Origin: Gordonia sp. KTR9
GTDB taxonomy: Bacteria; Actinomycetota; Actinomycetes; Mycobacteriales; Mycobacteriaceae
Assembly: GCF_000143885.2 (NCBI RefSeq)
Contig: NC_018581.1
Span: 2,418,001 to 2,482,000 of the forward strand
Length of the DNA stretch: 64,000 bases
Direction: 5' to 3'
Below, one piece after another: positions 39,441 through 47,322 of this stretch. The notes beneath the pieces are model-generated. The model was not told the DNA's origin. It searched no databases and saw nothing but the letters and a program-made list of their open reading frames with translations. Both the position numbers and the translations under genes were made by a program. Position 1 is the stretch's first letter. Every line of letters starts with the position of its first letter.

Positions 39441-39740
39441 ATGGCTACAGATTACGACGCGCCACGGCGGACGGAGACCGAGGACCTCAACGAGGACTCG
39501 CTCGAAGAGCTGAAGGCGCGACGCAGCGAGGCTCAGTCCTCGGCGGTGGATGTCGACGAGAGTGACACCGCGGAGTCCTTCGAACTCCCCGGAGCAGATC
39601 TCTCCGGTGAAGAGCTGTCGGTGCGAGTCATCCCGAAGCAGGCCGACGAGTTCACCTGCACCAGCTGCTTTCTCGTCTATCACCGCAGTCGGCTGGCCGA
39701 AGAGAACGGAAGCTCGCTCATCTGCGTCGACTGCGCCTGA
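39441..39740 (+). CDS. DUF4193 protein (Rv2699c-like)
   Basis: A 99-residue, acidic, cytoplasmic protein. The N-terminal half is disordered (MATDYDAPRRTETED, ELKARR), and the C-terminal half carries two CxxC pairs (FTCTSCFLVYHRSRLA, LICVDCA), a likely zinc ribbon. Family DUF4193 is nearly universal in Mycobacteriales, but its role is unknown. Start ATG 39441 gives the conserved MATDYDAPR. It is preceded by a strong promoter and a long leader. Confidence 0.9.
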   Translation: MATDYDAPRRTETEDLNEDSLEELKARRSEAQSSAVDVDESDTAESFELPGADLSGEELSVRVIPKQADEFTCTSCFLVYHRSRLAEENGSSLICVDCA

Positions 39741-39821
39741 GCAGGTTCGCAGCCAGCGGATGACCGCTGATGAAAGGGGCCGACGCCGAACACGGCGCGG
39801 CCCCTTCGTCGTGTCCTGGGT

Positions 39822-40394
39822 TCAGGCGGTGGGTTCCGGGCGGTCGGCCGCGGCGTCGTCGATGCCCAGCGCCGCGAGGAGTTCGGCCGGGCGGCGGGTG
39901 GAGACGAGCCAGTAGGGAGTCGGGTCGTCCGGGTCGTCGAGGACGAGGAGCACCATCGTCTTCACCCAGGACCGGTGGACGAGATAGGCGGCGGGGTCGA
40001 GCTGGCGGCCGAGCGCCGCGCTCTTGGCCGACGCCGGGACCGTCGCCCCGCGGGCCACGACGGAACGTGGCAGAACGGCGCGGTGGGCGTGCAGTTCCCC
40101 ACCCGGGGTCACCCGGATACGGGTACGGCTCATCGTCCACAGCATCACCGCGCACAGGACGCCGGTGGCGACGTACCCGATGATGCTCCAGGCGCTCCCG
40201 CGTGCCGACAGCTGGATCTCGTAGCCCACCACGCCGGTGAGGACCACGGCTGCGAGCCACCACCACCAGGGCACGTACAGACGCTCGTCGAACCGATCGG
40301 CGGTCGAGTCGGTGACATCGGCGTTGCGCCCGGTGGGTGCGGGGGAGGCGTCCGACGTGCCCCCGGGGTGCTCGGGCGAATGATCTGCGGTCAC
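39822..40394 (-). CDS. DUF3093 membrane protein (Rv2698-like)
   Basis: A 190-residue protein with two transmembrane helices (LYVPWWWWLAAVVLTGVVGY and IIGYVATGVLCAVMLWTM, about 38-88) and a C-terminal globular part with RIRVTPGGELHAHRAVLP and WVKTMVLLVLDDPDDPTPYWLVSTRRP. It is the DUF3093 family at the Rv2698 position, unknown function. The GTG at 40394 lies 6 nt from a TACGCT -10, indicating a leaderless transcript; the divergent dut gene shares the promoter region. Confidence 0.85.
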   Translation of the reverse strand: MTADHSPEHPGGTSDASPAPTGRNADVTDSTADRFDERLYVPWWWWLAAVVLTGVVGYEIQLSARGSAWSIIGYVATGVLCAVMLWTMSRTRIRVTPGGELHAHRAVLPRSVVARGATVPASAKSAALGRQLDPAAYLVHRSWVKTMVLLVLDDPDDPTPYWLVSTRRPAELLAALGIDDAAADRPEPTA

Positions 40395-40400
40395 GTGACC

Positions 40401-40410
40401 AGCGTAGTCT
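40401..40410. promoter_or_regulatory. Overlapping divergent leaderless -10 elements of DUF3093 and dut
   Basis: TAGTCT (+ strand, 40405-40410) ends 6 nt before the dut GTG; TACGCT (minus strand, 40406-40401) ends 6 nt before the DUF3093 GTG. The hexamers share two base pairs in a 22-bp gap, so both start codons should be the first transcribed bases. Confidence 0.7.
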
Positions 40411-40416
40411 GCGTCC

Positions 40417-40902
40417 GTGACCCCAGATCTCCCCCCTGTGCAGCCCTCCGCCGCGGCGCCGATCGCGGTCCGTCGCCTCGACCCCGATCTGCCCCTGCCG
40501 ACCAGGGCGCACCCGGGTGATGCGGGGGTCGACCTCTATTCGACGATCGATCTCGAACTGCCGGCCGGACGCCGTCAGCTCGTCGGAACCGGGATCGCGG
40601 TGGCGTTGCCGTTCGGCACCGTCGGGCTGATCCACCCGAGGTCGGGCCTCGCCGCGCGGGCCGGCCTGTCGGTCGTGAACACCCCCGGGACCATCGACGC
40701 CGGCTATCGCGGGGAGATCAAGGTCTGCCTGATCAACCACGACCCGGAGCAGACGATCTCGATCGCGCGCGGCGACCGCATCGCCCAGCTGATCGTGCAG
40801 CGTGTGGAGTTGCCCGACTTCGTCGAGGTCGACGAGCTTGACGACACCGCCCGGGGCGACGGCGGTTACGGATCGAGTGGCGGTTCGGCGATTCTCGCCT
40901 GA
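40417..40902 (+). CDS. dut: Deoxyuridine triphosphate nucleotidohydrolase (dUTPase)
   Basis: A 161-residue trimeric dUTPase that converts dUTP to dUMP and protects DNA from uracil. Motifs in order: [53 protein letters not shown] and the C-terminal [10 protein letters not shown] arm that closes over the active site. The N-terminal 18 residues are a Pro/Ala-rich extension. Start GTG 40417 is leaderless, sharing its promoter with the divergent DUF3093 gene. Confidence 0.96.
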   Translation: MTPDLPPVQPSAAAPIAVRRLDPDLPLPTRAHPGDAGVDLYSTIDLELPAGRRQLVGTGIAVALPFGTVGLIHPRSGLAARAGLSVVNTPGTIDAGYRGEIKVCLINHDPEQTISIARGDRIAQLIVQRVELPDFVEVDELDDTARGDGGYGSSGGSAILA

Positions 40903-40986
40903 CCTCCGCCCGTCGGGAGTCGATTACTGTTTTCCGTGTGTCCGGCGGATCGTTGTCGCCGGCGGTGACGAACGAGGAGTGACGCG

Positions 40987-41868
40987 ATGGCACAGGACGG
41001 ATCAGAGGAGTTGCGGGTCGGTCAGGCGCGCGGTCCCTACGACATCGACGCGCTGGCCACCCGGCCGCAGGAACTCGAGAACTCCCATCTCGACCTCGGT
41101 TCGGTGCTGGTGCCGGTGGTCGAGGGCGGCCAGGTCACCGTCGAGATGTCCGAGGCCCACCAGCCGCAGAACGTGTACCTGGTGACCCCCATCGGCCGGA
41201 TCTCGGTGAGTGCGTTCGCCGCACCCAAGTCTCCCGGGATGTGGCGCGAGGTGGTGCGGGAACTGGCCGGCTCGCTGCGCGACGACGGTGCCGCCACGAG
41301 CGTCGAGGACGGACACTGGGGACGCGAGGTGGTCGCCGAGAAGGATGGCGTCACCCACCGTTTCATCGGGGTCGACGGGCCGCGCTGGCTCGTCCGGTGC
41401 GTCGGCAGCGGGCCCACCGCCAACGCCGACGATCTCGCCCGGCTCAGCCGCGCGGTGCTCGCCGAGACCGTCGTCCGACGCGGTTCCGAACCCTTCCCCC
41501 CGCGTGACCCACTGCCGATCGTGTTGCCCCCGGTGCTGGCCGAGCAGGTCGCGGCCGCCCAGCAGCAGATGTTCGCCGATCCCGCCGCCGGACAGGATCC
41601 CCAGGCCGCCCCCGCGGACCAGGCGCCCGCCGCCGGGAACGACGCGGACTCGACCGAGGAGCCGGGGCCGGTCGCCGGTGGCGCGCTCGACCAGGTCGCG
41701 CACGCCACCGTGTACGGCGACAACACCTACCGCGACGACGCCGACACGGCGGTGGCCGACGCGGACGCGCCGCCCGCCTCCGAGCCGGCGGCCGACACCG
41801 CGGATGACGACGACCCGCAGCCGCCGTCGTCGGGCTCGGCGATGCAGCGTTTCCTCCGCCGTCGCTGA
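40987..41868 (+). CDS. DUF3710 protein (Rv2696c-like)
   Basis: A 293-residue cytoplasmic protein of family DUF3710. The conserved core is GPYDIDAL at the N-terminus, then LDLGSVLVPVVEGGQV, MWREVVRELAGSLRDDG and DGPRWLVRCVGSGPT. The last 100 residues are an Ala/Asp-rich disordered tail ending in basic MQRFLRRR. GAGGAG lies upstream of the ATG at 40987. It follows dut by 84 bp in the same direction, an order kept in mycobacteria. Function unknown. Confidence 0.85.
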   Translation: MAQDGSEELRVGQARGPYDIDALATRPQELENSHLDLGSVLVPVVEGGQVTVEMSEAHQPQNVYLVTPIGRISVSAFAAPKSPGMWREVVRELAGSLRDDGAATSVEDGHWGREVVAEKDGVTHRFIGVDGPRWLVRCVGSGPTANADDLARLSRAVLAETVVRRGSEPFPPRDPLPIVLPPVLAEQVAAAQQQMFADPAAGQDPQAAPADQAPAAGNDADSTEEPGPVAGGALDQVAHATVYGDNTYRDDADTAVADADAPPASEPAADTADDDDPQPPSSGSAMQRFLRRR

Positions 41869-41875
41869 CCCGAGG

Positions 41876-42607
41876 TCACCGCTCCGGGTCGGTCAGACGG
41901 ATGAGCCCGTCCCGCGCGCCGGCCCCGAGCAGACCCGGGTCGCGGCCCCAGTCGTCGAGGCTCACCTCCACGAGGGCCGATCGCGGTGCAGCCGCGTGCC
42001 ATTCACGGGCGACGGCGATCGGGTGGACCGGGTCGTCGGGAGCCGCGACGATCGCGAGCGGCGCCGCGAGTCCGGCGATCTCGGTGCCGACGGGGGCGCG
42101 GTAGCCGGCCGCCTCGCGCAACATGGCGGCGAGGCCCGGATGCAGGCGCCGCCACGACCGGGACAGTTCCGTCGCGAGCCAATCCGGGCTGCTGCCGGCC
42201 ATCGCGGCGATCGTCGCCTCGAGTCCGTCGCGCTCGAGCGACTCGGCGGTGGCGACCGCACTGGCGGCGGCGGGGGCGGTGCGGGCGTCGCCGCTCCAGG
42301 CGGGCAGCGCGGCGAGCACCCCGGCGCATCGTCGCCCGCCGTCACGCAGGGCCCAGTCGAGCGCGATCGCGGCCCCGATCGAGACGCCGCCGACCACGAT
42401 CGAACGATGCGCTCGCGCGGCACGATCCAGCCCGCGGAGGTGACCGTCGATCAGCGACGTCGTCGGCTCCAGGGCGATGAGCTCGATGCCCAGGTCAGCG
42501 GCGGTTCCGCCGAAGGCGCGGGTGACGTGGTCGGCGTCCGAACCCGTCCCGGGGATGACGACCAGAGCGGTCGGAGGCGGGCGGAGCAGACCGTCGGTGC
42601 CGGGCAT
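41876..42607 (-). CDS. Alpha/beta hydrolase (Rv2695-like)
   Basis: A 243-residue alpha/beta hydrolase-like protein. ALVVIPGTGSDADHV is the oxyanion-hole strand and the nucleophile elbow is VVGGVSIGAAIALDW (GVSIG). A candidate acid is in IVAAPDDPVHPI, but the expected C-terminal catalytic His is not obvious in LVEVSLDDWGRDPGLL, so activity is uncertain. The ATG at 42607 begins 10 residues before the first strand. It faces the DUF3710 gene with an 8-bp gap. Confidence 0.72.
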   Translation of the reverse strand: MPGTDGLLRPPPTALVVIPGTGSDADHVTRAFGGTAADLGIELIALEPTTSLIDGHLRGLDRAARAHRSIVVGGVSIGAAIALDWALRDGGRRCAGVLAALPAWSGDARTAPAAASAVATAESLERDGLEATIAAMAGSSPDWLATELSRSWRRLHPGLAAMLREAAGYRAPVGTEIAGLAAPLAIVAAPDDPVHPIAVAREWHAAAPRSALVEVSLDDWGRDPGLLGAGARDGLIRLTDPER

Positions 42608-42699
42608 CAGAGCATCATCCCCTAGTGTGTCCCGGGGCCCCGCGCAGACCCGAGACCGCGGCGGCCCGGCACCGCGGAATGCCCCCGCGGTCGTCTACG

Positions 42700-42729
42700 T
42701 TGTCACTGGCCGAGGCCGGGGTCTACGCT
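42700..42729 (+). promoter_or_regulatory. Candidate promoter of the OB-fold gene
   Basis: TTGTCA (42700-42705) and TACGCT (42724-42729) with an 18-nt spacer predict a start near 42736, about 86 nt before the ATG at 42822. The same region also holds TACGTT at 42696. Confidence 0.5.
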
Positions 42730-42821
42730 GGCGGACAGGTCACCGATCACTCGTTCGGCGACCAACGGTCACCGCTCTGCACAGCCCGCGGTGCCGGCCG
42801 AAATCCATTGGGAGGGTCGAG

Positions 42822-43196
42822 ATGCCCACTGCCGGCTATCTCAAACGACTTACCCGTCGGCTGACCGAGGATCTCGGTGACGCCGACGCAGAGAAGATCG
42901 CCGAGGAATCCAAGGCGACGGGTGCCCAGCGCGCATCCGAGTGCTGCCGAGGTGACGAGGTCACCATGCACGGCGAGCTCCGTGCCGTCGAGACGTGTTC
43001 ACGCTCGGCCAAGGCGGGTGTGAAGGCCGAGTTCTTCGACGGCTCCGACGTCGTGATACTCAAGTGGCTCGGCCGCAACCGCATCACCGGGATCGAACCC
43101 GGCCGCAAGGTCACCGTCCGCGGACGGCTCGCCGAGCAGGACGGGCACAAGGTGATCTACAACCCCTACTACGAACTGCACGGCGTCGACGAGTGA
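42822..43196 (+). CDS. OB-fold nucleic-acid-binding domain protein (Rv2694c-like)
   Basis: A 124-residue protein with a short N-terminal helical segment (MPTAGYLKRLTRRLTED) and an OB fold from about 48 (VTMHGELRAVETCSR through VTVRGRLAEQDGHKVIYNPYYEL). It contains an adjacent CC pair at about 41-42. Sequence and position match the Rv2694c family; the ligand may be nucleic acid but is unproven. The ATG at 42822 has GGGAGGG at 6 nt. Its stop overlaps the next gene's GTG (GTGA). Confidence 0.85.
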   Translation: MPTAGYLKRLTRRLTEDLGDADAEKIAEESKATGAQRASECCRGDEVTMHGELRAVETCSRSAKAGVKAEFFDGSDVVILKWLGRNRITGIEPGRKVTVRGRLAEQDGHKVIYNPYYELHGVDE

Positions 43197-43894
43197 CCGA
43201 CTCCGACTCGACCGCCTCGACGGACTCCGATCCCGACCAGCCGGCCTCGGAGCGGACGACGCCCACGGTTCTCGAACAGATCGGCGGCGTCTCGGGTCTC
43301 GTCTACTCGACGGTGCCCGTGGTGGTGTTCGTCCCCGTCAACTCCTTCGCCGATCTGCGCACAGCCATCTATGCCGCCCTCGGTGTGGCGGCACTGCTGT
43401 TCGTCGTGCGCCTGGTGCGCCGCGAACCACTAACGCCCGCGATCTCGGGGCTGCTCGGCGTCGCGATCTGCGTCTTCATCGCCGACCGGGTCGGGGACGC
43501 CAAGGGCTACTTCCTCTTCGGGATCTGGAGCACCCTGGTCTACGCGATCGTGTTCGCCGTCTCCATCCTGGTGCGATGGCCGCTCATCGGCGTGGCGTGG
43601 CACCTGGTCAACGGCGAGGGATCGAGCTGGCGCAAACAGCGGTCCATCCTGCGTGCCTACGACATCGCCACCGCGCTGTGGGCCCTGCTCTTCGCGGCGC
43701 GCTACCTCACCCAGTCGGAGCTGTACGACGACGGCGCGACCGGGTGGCTGGCGTTCACACGCATCGCGATGGGATGGCCGCTGACAGCTCTCGTGGTGCT
43801 CGCGACGATCCTCCTGGTGCGCCGTGCCCAGCGCGCCGAGGCGGCACGCGCCGAAGCCTCGGCCGACGCCGGGATCACCGCACGATCTGCATAG
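43193..43894 (+). CDS. DUF3159 membrane protein (Rv2693c-like)
   Basis: A 233-residue integral membrane protein with five or six helices after a Ser/Asp-rich tail of about 35 residues. Family hallmarks are TVLEQIGGVSGLVYSTVPVV near the N-terminus and EGSSWRKQRSILRAYDIAT in a loop. It is co-translated with the OB-fold gene through a GTGA overlap, an arrangement conserved in Mycobacteriales. Its C-terminus overlaps ceoC tail-to-tail by 20 bp. Function unknown. Confidence 0.85.
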   Translation: MTDSDSTASTDSDPDQPASERTTPTVLEQIGGVSGLVYSTVPVVVFVPVNSFADLRTAIYAALGVAALLFVVRLVRREPLTPAISGLLGVAICVFIADRVGDAKGYFLFGIWSTLVYAIVFAVSILVRWPLIGVAWHLVNGEGSSWRKQRSILRAYDIATALWALLFAARYLTQSELYDDGATGWLAFTRIAMGWPLTALVVLATILLVRRAQRAEAARAEASADAGITARSA

Positions 43895-44537
43895 CCTCGT
43901 AGAGGGCGGGTTCGGCCTCGACCGGGGCGATGAAGATCAATTCGTCGCCGCCCTCGATCGGGTCATCGCGCTGGGGGACGATGACCCGGCCGCCACGCAG
44001 GATCGCGACCAGTGCCGCGTCCCGGGGGAGCTCCAGCTTGCGCACGGGCTTGCCCGCGAGCGGTGTGTTCGACGGCAGGGTCAGTTCGACGAGGTTGGCC
44101 TGTCCCTGCCGGAACGTCATCAGCCGGACCAGATCGCCGACGGACACCGCTTCCTCGACGAGGGAGGCGAGTAGCCGAGGGGTCGAGACGGCGACGTCGA
44201 CGCCCCAGTCCTCGCCGAAGAGCCATTCGTTGCGGGGATCGTTGACCCGGGCGACGACCCGGTTGACCGCGAACTCGGTCTTCGCGAGGAGGCTGACGAC
44301 CAGGTTCGCCTTGTCGTCGCCGGTCGCGGCGATCATCACGTCATAGGTCTGCAACTGCGCGTCTTCGAGATTCGCGAGCTCGCACGCGTCGGCGAGCACC
44401 CAGTTGGCGCCGGTGACGGCGTCGGTGTCGATGTGGCCGGCGTTGCGCTCGAAGAGCGTGACCTCGTGGGCATTCACCAGCAGTTCGCGGGCGATGGACC
44501 GCCCGACCGCGCCGGCTCCGGCGATGGCGACCTTCAC
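43875..44537 (-). CDS. ceoC: TrkA-type potassium uptake regulatory protein CeoC
   Basis: A 220-residue cytoplasmic protein that gates K+ transporters by nucleotide binding. The Rossmann RCK_N domain starts with VAIAGAGAVGRSIARELL and an Asp-containing GADA-like nucleotide-selecting segment follows; a C-terminal RCK_C domain spans about 135-220 (SNTPLAGKPVRKLELPRDAALVAIL). Length equals M. tuberculosis CeoC. It lies 22 bp downstream of ceoB, forming an operon. Name taken from mycobacterial ceoBC. Confidence 0.92.
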   Translation of the reverse strand: MKVAIAGAGAVGRSIARELLVNAHEVTLFERNAGHIDTDAVTGANWVLADACELANLEDAQLQTYDVMIAATGDDKANLVVSLLAKTEFAVNRVVARVNDPRNEWLFGEDWGVDVAVSTPRLLASLVEEAVSVGDLVRLMTFRQGQANLVELTLPSNTPLAGKPVRKLELPRDAALVAILRGGRVIVPQRDDPIEGGDELIFIAPVEAEPALYEAMQIVR

Positions 44538-44559
44538 TTCGGGACTCCTTCGGCCCGGG

Positions 44560-45228
44560 TCATCCGGACTCGTTCTGGATGAACGGCTCGGCAGCGAGGC
44601 CGCGGGCGTTCTTGAGATTGTCGAGCATGACCGCTCCGTAGATCACATCGTCTTGTTGGACAACGGTTTTGGCATCGGGCAGGACCGCGCGTCCGACGCG
44701 GCTGAGAAACACCACCCGAGCCCCGGTCAGTTCCTGGAACTTGGCCACCGAGATCCCGATCCAGGACTCGTCGACGTCGATCTGGGCGATGGCCAGTGAA
44801 CCGGACGGGTCGCGCCACGCCATCGTCGTCGTCTCACCGAGCGCCGAGACGAACCGTTCGGTCGTCCACGGCACGGTGGCGACCGTCGGGATCCCGAGAC
44901 GCTCGTACACCTCGGCGCGCTTGGCGTCGTAGATCCGGGCGACGACGCGCTCGACATCGAATGTCTCGCGCGCCACCCGCGCCGAGATGATGTTCGAGTT
45001 GTCCCCCGAGGACACCGCGGCGAACGCGTCGGCGTGCTCGATGCCCGCCTTGACGAGGATCTCCCGGTCGAACCCCACCCCGGTGATCGTGCGGCCCGCG
45101 AAATCGGGACTCAACCGCACGAACGCGCTCGGATCGCGGTCGATGATCGCGACGTCGTGTCCGCGCTTCTGCATCGCCATCGCGAGCGAGGATCCGACCC
45201 GCCCGCAACCCATGATGACCACCTGCAC
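44560..45228 (-). CDS. ceoB: TrkA-type potassium uptake regulatory protein CeoB
   Basis: A 222-residue RCK protein, partner of CeoC. The nucleotide fold begins VVIMGCGRVGSSLAMAMQKRG with ADVSIIDRD-type Asp (VAIIDRDPSAF), and a C-terminal RCK_C domain ends near 215. The GTG at 45228 is chosen because AGAGGAA lies 4 nt upstream and it gives the mycobacterial N-terminus; GTG at 45243 is the longer frame. A TAGGTT on the minus strand (45273-45268) may be the -10. It is divergent from the KimA-like permease. Confidence 0.92.
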   Translation of the reverse strand: MQVVIMGCGRVGSSLAMAMQKRGHDVAIIDRDPSAFVRLSPDFAGRTITGVGFDREILVKAGIEHADAFAAVSSGDNSNIISARVARETFDVERVVARIYDAKRAEVYERLGIPTVATVPWTTERFVSALGETTTMAWRDPSGSLAIAQIDVDESWIGISVAKFQELTGARVVFLSRVGRAVLPDAKTVVQQDDVIYGAVMLDNLKNARGLAAEPFIQNESG

Positions 45229-45294
45229 GGCATTCCTCTCCACATGCGGCTCGTCTGCCGCGAGTCGAACCTACCCGGCCCGGCGCCAACGCTC

Positions 45295-45300
45295 TAGGGT
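45295..45300 (+). promoter_or_regulatory. Leaderless -10 of the KimA-like permease
   Basis: TAGGGT ends 6 nt before the GTG at 45307, fitting a leaderless transcript. Confidence 0.5.
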
Positions 45301-45306
45301 TGCCTG

Positions 45307-47322
45307 GTGTCCACCGTCTCCAAGGTGTCCGTCGCGACCAAACGCCTCCTGCTCGGCAGGCCGTTCCGCAGCGACACACTAGGTCACACGCTGCTGCCCA
45401 AGCGGATAGCCCTGCCGGTGTTCGCCTCCGACGCGATGAGCTCGGTGGCGTACGCGCCGCAGGAGATCTTCCTGGTCCTCTCCGTGGCCGGCATCAGCGC
45501 GCTCGCGTTCACCCCGTGGGTGGCGATCGCGGTCGCGGTCGTCATGACCGTGGTCGTGGCCAGCTATCGGCAGAACGTGCACGCCTATCCCTCGGGAGGT
45601 GGCGACTACGAGGTCGCGACCGTCAACCTCGGCCCCAACGCGGGTCTCACCGTCGGCAGCGCCCTCCTCGTGGACTACGTGCTCACCGTGGCGGTGTCGG
45701 TCACGTCCGCCGCGGAGAACATCGGCTCGGCGATCCCGTTCGTCGGCGAGCACAAGGTGTGGTTCTGCGTCGGCGCGATCATGCTTCTCGCCGCGGTCAA
45801 CCTGCGCGGCATCAAGGAGTCCGGCGCAGTGCTGGCCATCCCGACCTACGGGTTCATCATCGGCGTGCTGGGCATGCTCGTCTGGGGCTTCACCGAGATC
45901 TACGTGCTCGGGCAGGACATCCAGTCCGAGACCGCCGACTTCGGCATCGTGCCCGAGCAGGACAATCTCACCGGGCTGGCGCTGATCTTCCTCGTCGCCC
46001 GGTCGTTCTCCTCCGGTTGTGCGGCGCTCACCGGGGTCGAGGCCATCAGCAACGGGGTGCCGGCGTTCCGGAAACCGAAGTCGCGCAACGCCGCGACGAC
46101 GCTGCTGCTGCTCGGCGCCTTCTCCATCACGCTGCTGCTGGGCATCGTGCTGCTCGCGGGCAAGATCGGTGCGAAGTACGTCATGAACCCCGAACAGGAC
46201 CTGATCGGGGCCCCTGACGGCTACCAGCAGAAGGCGATGATCGCCCAGCTCGCCCATGCCGTGTTCGACTCGTTCCCACCCGCCTTCTTCTTCGTCGCCA
46301 CGGTCACCGCACTGATCCTGCTGCTGGCCGCGAACACCGCCTTCAACGGGTTCCCGGTGCTGGGTTCGGTACTCGCGCAGGACCGTTACCTGCCGCGTCA
46401 GCTGCACACCCGCGGCGACCGCCTCGCCTTCAGCAACGGCATCCTGTTCCTCGCGATCGCCGCGATCATCTTCGTGGTCGCCTTCGGCGCCCAGGTGACG
46501 GCGCTGATCCAGCTCTACATCGTGGGTGTGTTCGTCTCGTTCACGTTGAGCCAGACCGGCATGGTGCGGCATTGGACCCGCTTGTTGCGCACCGAGACCG
46601 ATCCGAACGCGCGTCGTCGGATGATGCAGTCCCGGGTGGTCAACTCCGTCGGCCTGGTGATGACCGCCACCGTCCTCGTCGTGGTGCTGTTGACCAAGTT
46701 CACCGAAGGGGCCTACATCGCGGTGATCGCGATGGTCTCCCTGTTCGTGATGATGAAACTCATCCATCACCACTACGCATCGGTGCAGCGGGAACTCGAC
46801 CGCGCCGAGGAGGACGACGAAGCGGTCCTGCCGAGCCGCACGCATTCGATCGTGCTCGTGTCCAGCCTGCACATGGCCTCCAAACGTGCACTGCGCTATG
46901 CCCGGGCGACGCGGCCGGACGTCCTCGAGGCGATCACGGTCAACGTCGACGACCGCGACACCCGCAAACTCGTCTCCGAATGGGAGGCCAGCGACATCAC
47001 GGTGCCGCTCAAGGTCATCGCGTCGCCGTACCGCGAGATCACCCGGCCGGTCATCGAATACGTGCGCCGGGTGCGCCGCGAATCGCCGCGCGACGTGGTC
47101 ACCGTGTTCATCCCGGAGTACGTCGTCGGGCACTGGTGGGAACAGATCCTCCACAATCAGTCGGCGTTGCGCCTCAAGGGGCGTCTGCTGTTCGAGCCCG
47201 GCGTGATGGTGACCTCGGTGCCGTGGCAGCTCACCTCGTCGGACCGGCGCAAGGAGGACCGCGCGTACTGGGCGCCGGGCGAGACCCGTAGGGCGCTGGG
47301 CGAACCCGAGCGGCGACCGTGA
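45307..47322 (+). CDS. APC-family permease, KimA-like potassium transporter (Rv2690c-like)
   Basis: A 671-residue membrane transporter with about 12 helices and a soluble C-terminal domain (about 500-671). The helix-1 segment FASDAMSSVAYAPQE, the PSGGGDYEVA loop, LLVDYVLTVAVSVTSAAENI and SSGCAALTGVEAISNGVPAF follow the Bacillus KimA pattern closely, including the Asp and Tyr of helix 1 that bind K+ there. Divergent position next to the TrkA-like ceoBC pair supports potassium. The GTG at 45307 is leaderless. Its stop overlaps the methyltransferase start (GTGA). Potassium specificity is inferred. Confidence 0.85.
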   Translation: MSTVSKVSVATKRLLLGRPFRSDTLGHTLLPKRIALPVFASDAMSSVAYAPQEIFLVLSVAGISALAFTPWVAIAVAVVMTVVVASYRQNVHAYPSGGGDYEVATVNLGPNAGLTVGSALLVDYVLTVAVSVTSAAENIGSAIPFVGEHKVWFCVGAIMLLAAVNLRGIKESGAVLAIPTYGFIIGVLGMLVWGFTEIYVLGQDIQSETADFGIVPEQDNLTGLALIFLVARSFSSGCAALTGVEAISNGVPAFRKPKSRNAATTLLLLGAFSITLLLGIVLLAGKIGAKYVMNPEQDLIGAPDGYQQKAMIAQLAHAVFDSFPPAFFFVATVTALILLLAANTAFNGFPVLGSVLAQDRYLPRQLHTRGDRLAFSNGILFLAIAAIIFVVAFGAQVTALIQLYIVGVFVSFTLSQTGMVRHWTRLLRTETDPNARRRMMQSRVVNSVGLVMTATVLVVVLLTKFTEGAYIAVIAMVSLFVMMKLIHHHYASVQRELDRAEEDDEAVLPSRTHSIVLVSSLHMASKRALRYARATRPDVLEAITVNVDDRDTRKLVSEWEASDITVPLKVIASPYREITRPVIEYVRRVRRESPRDVVTVFIPEYVVGHWWEQILHNQSALRLKGRLLFEPGVMVTSVPWQLTSSDRRKEDRAYWAPGETRRALGEPERRP

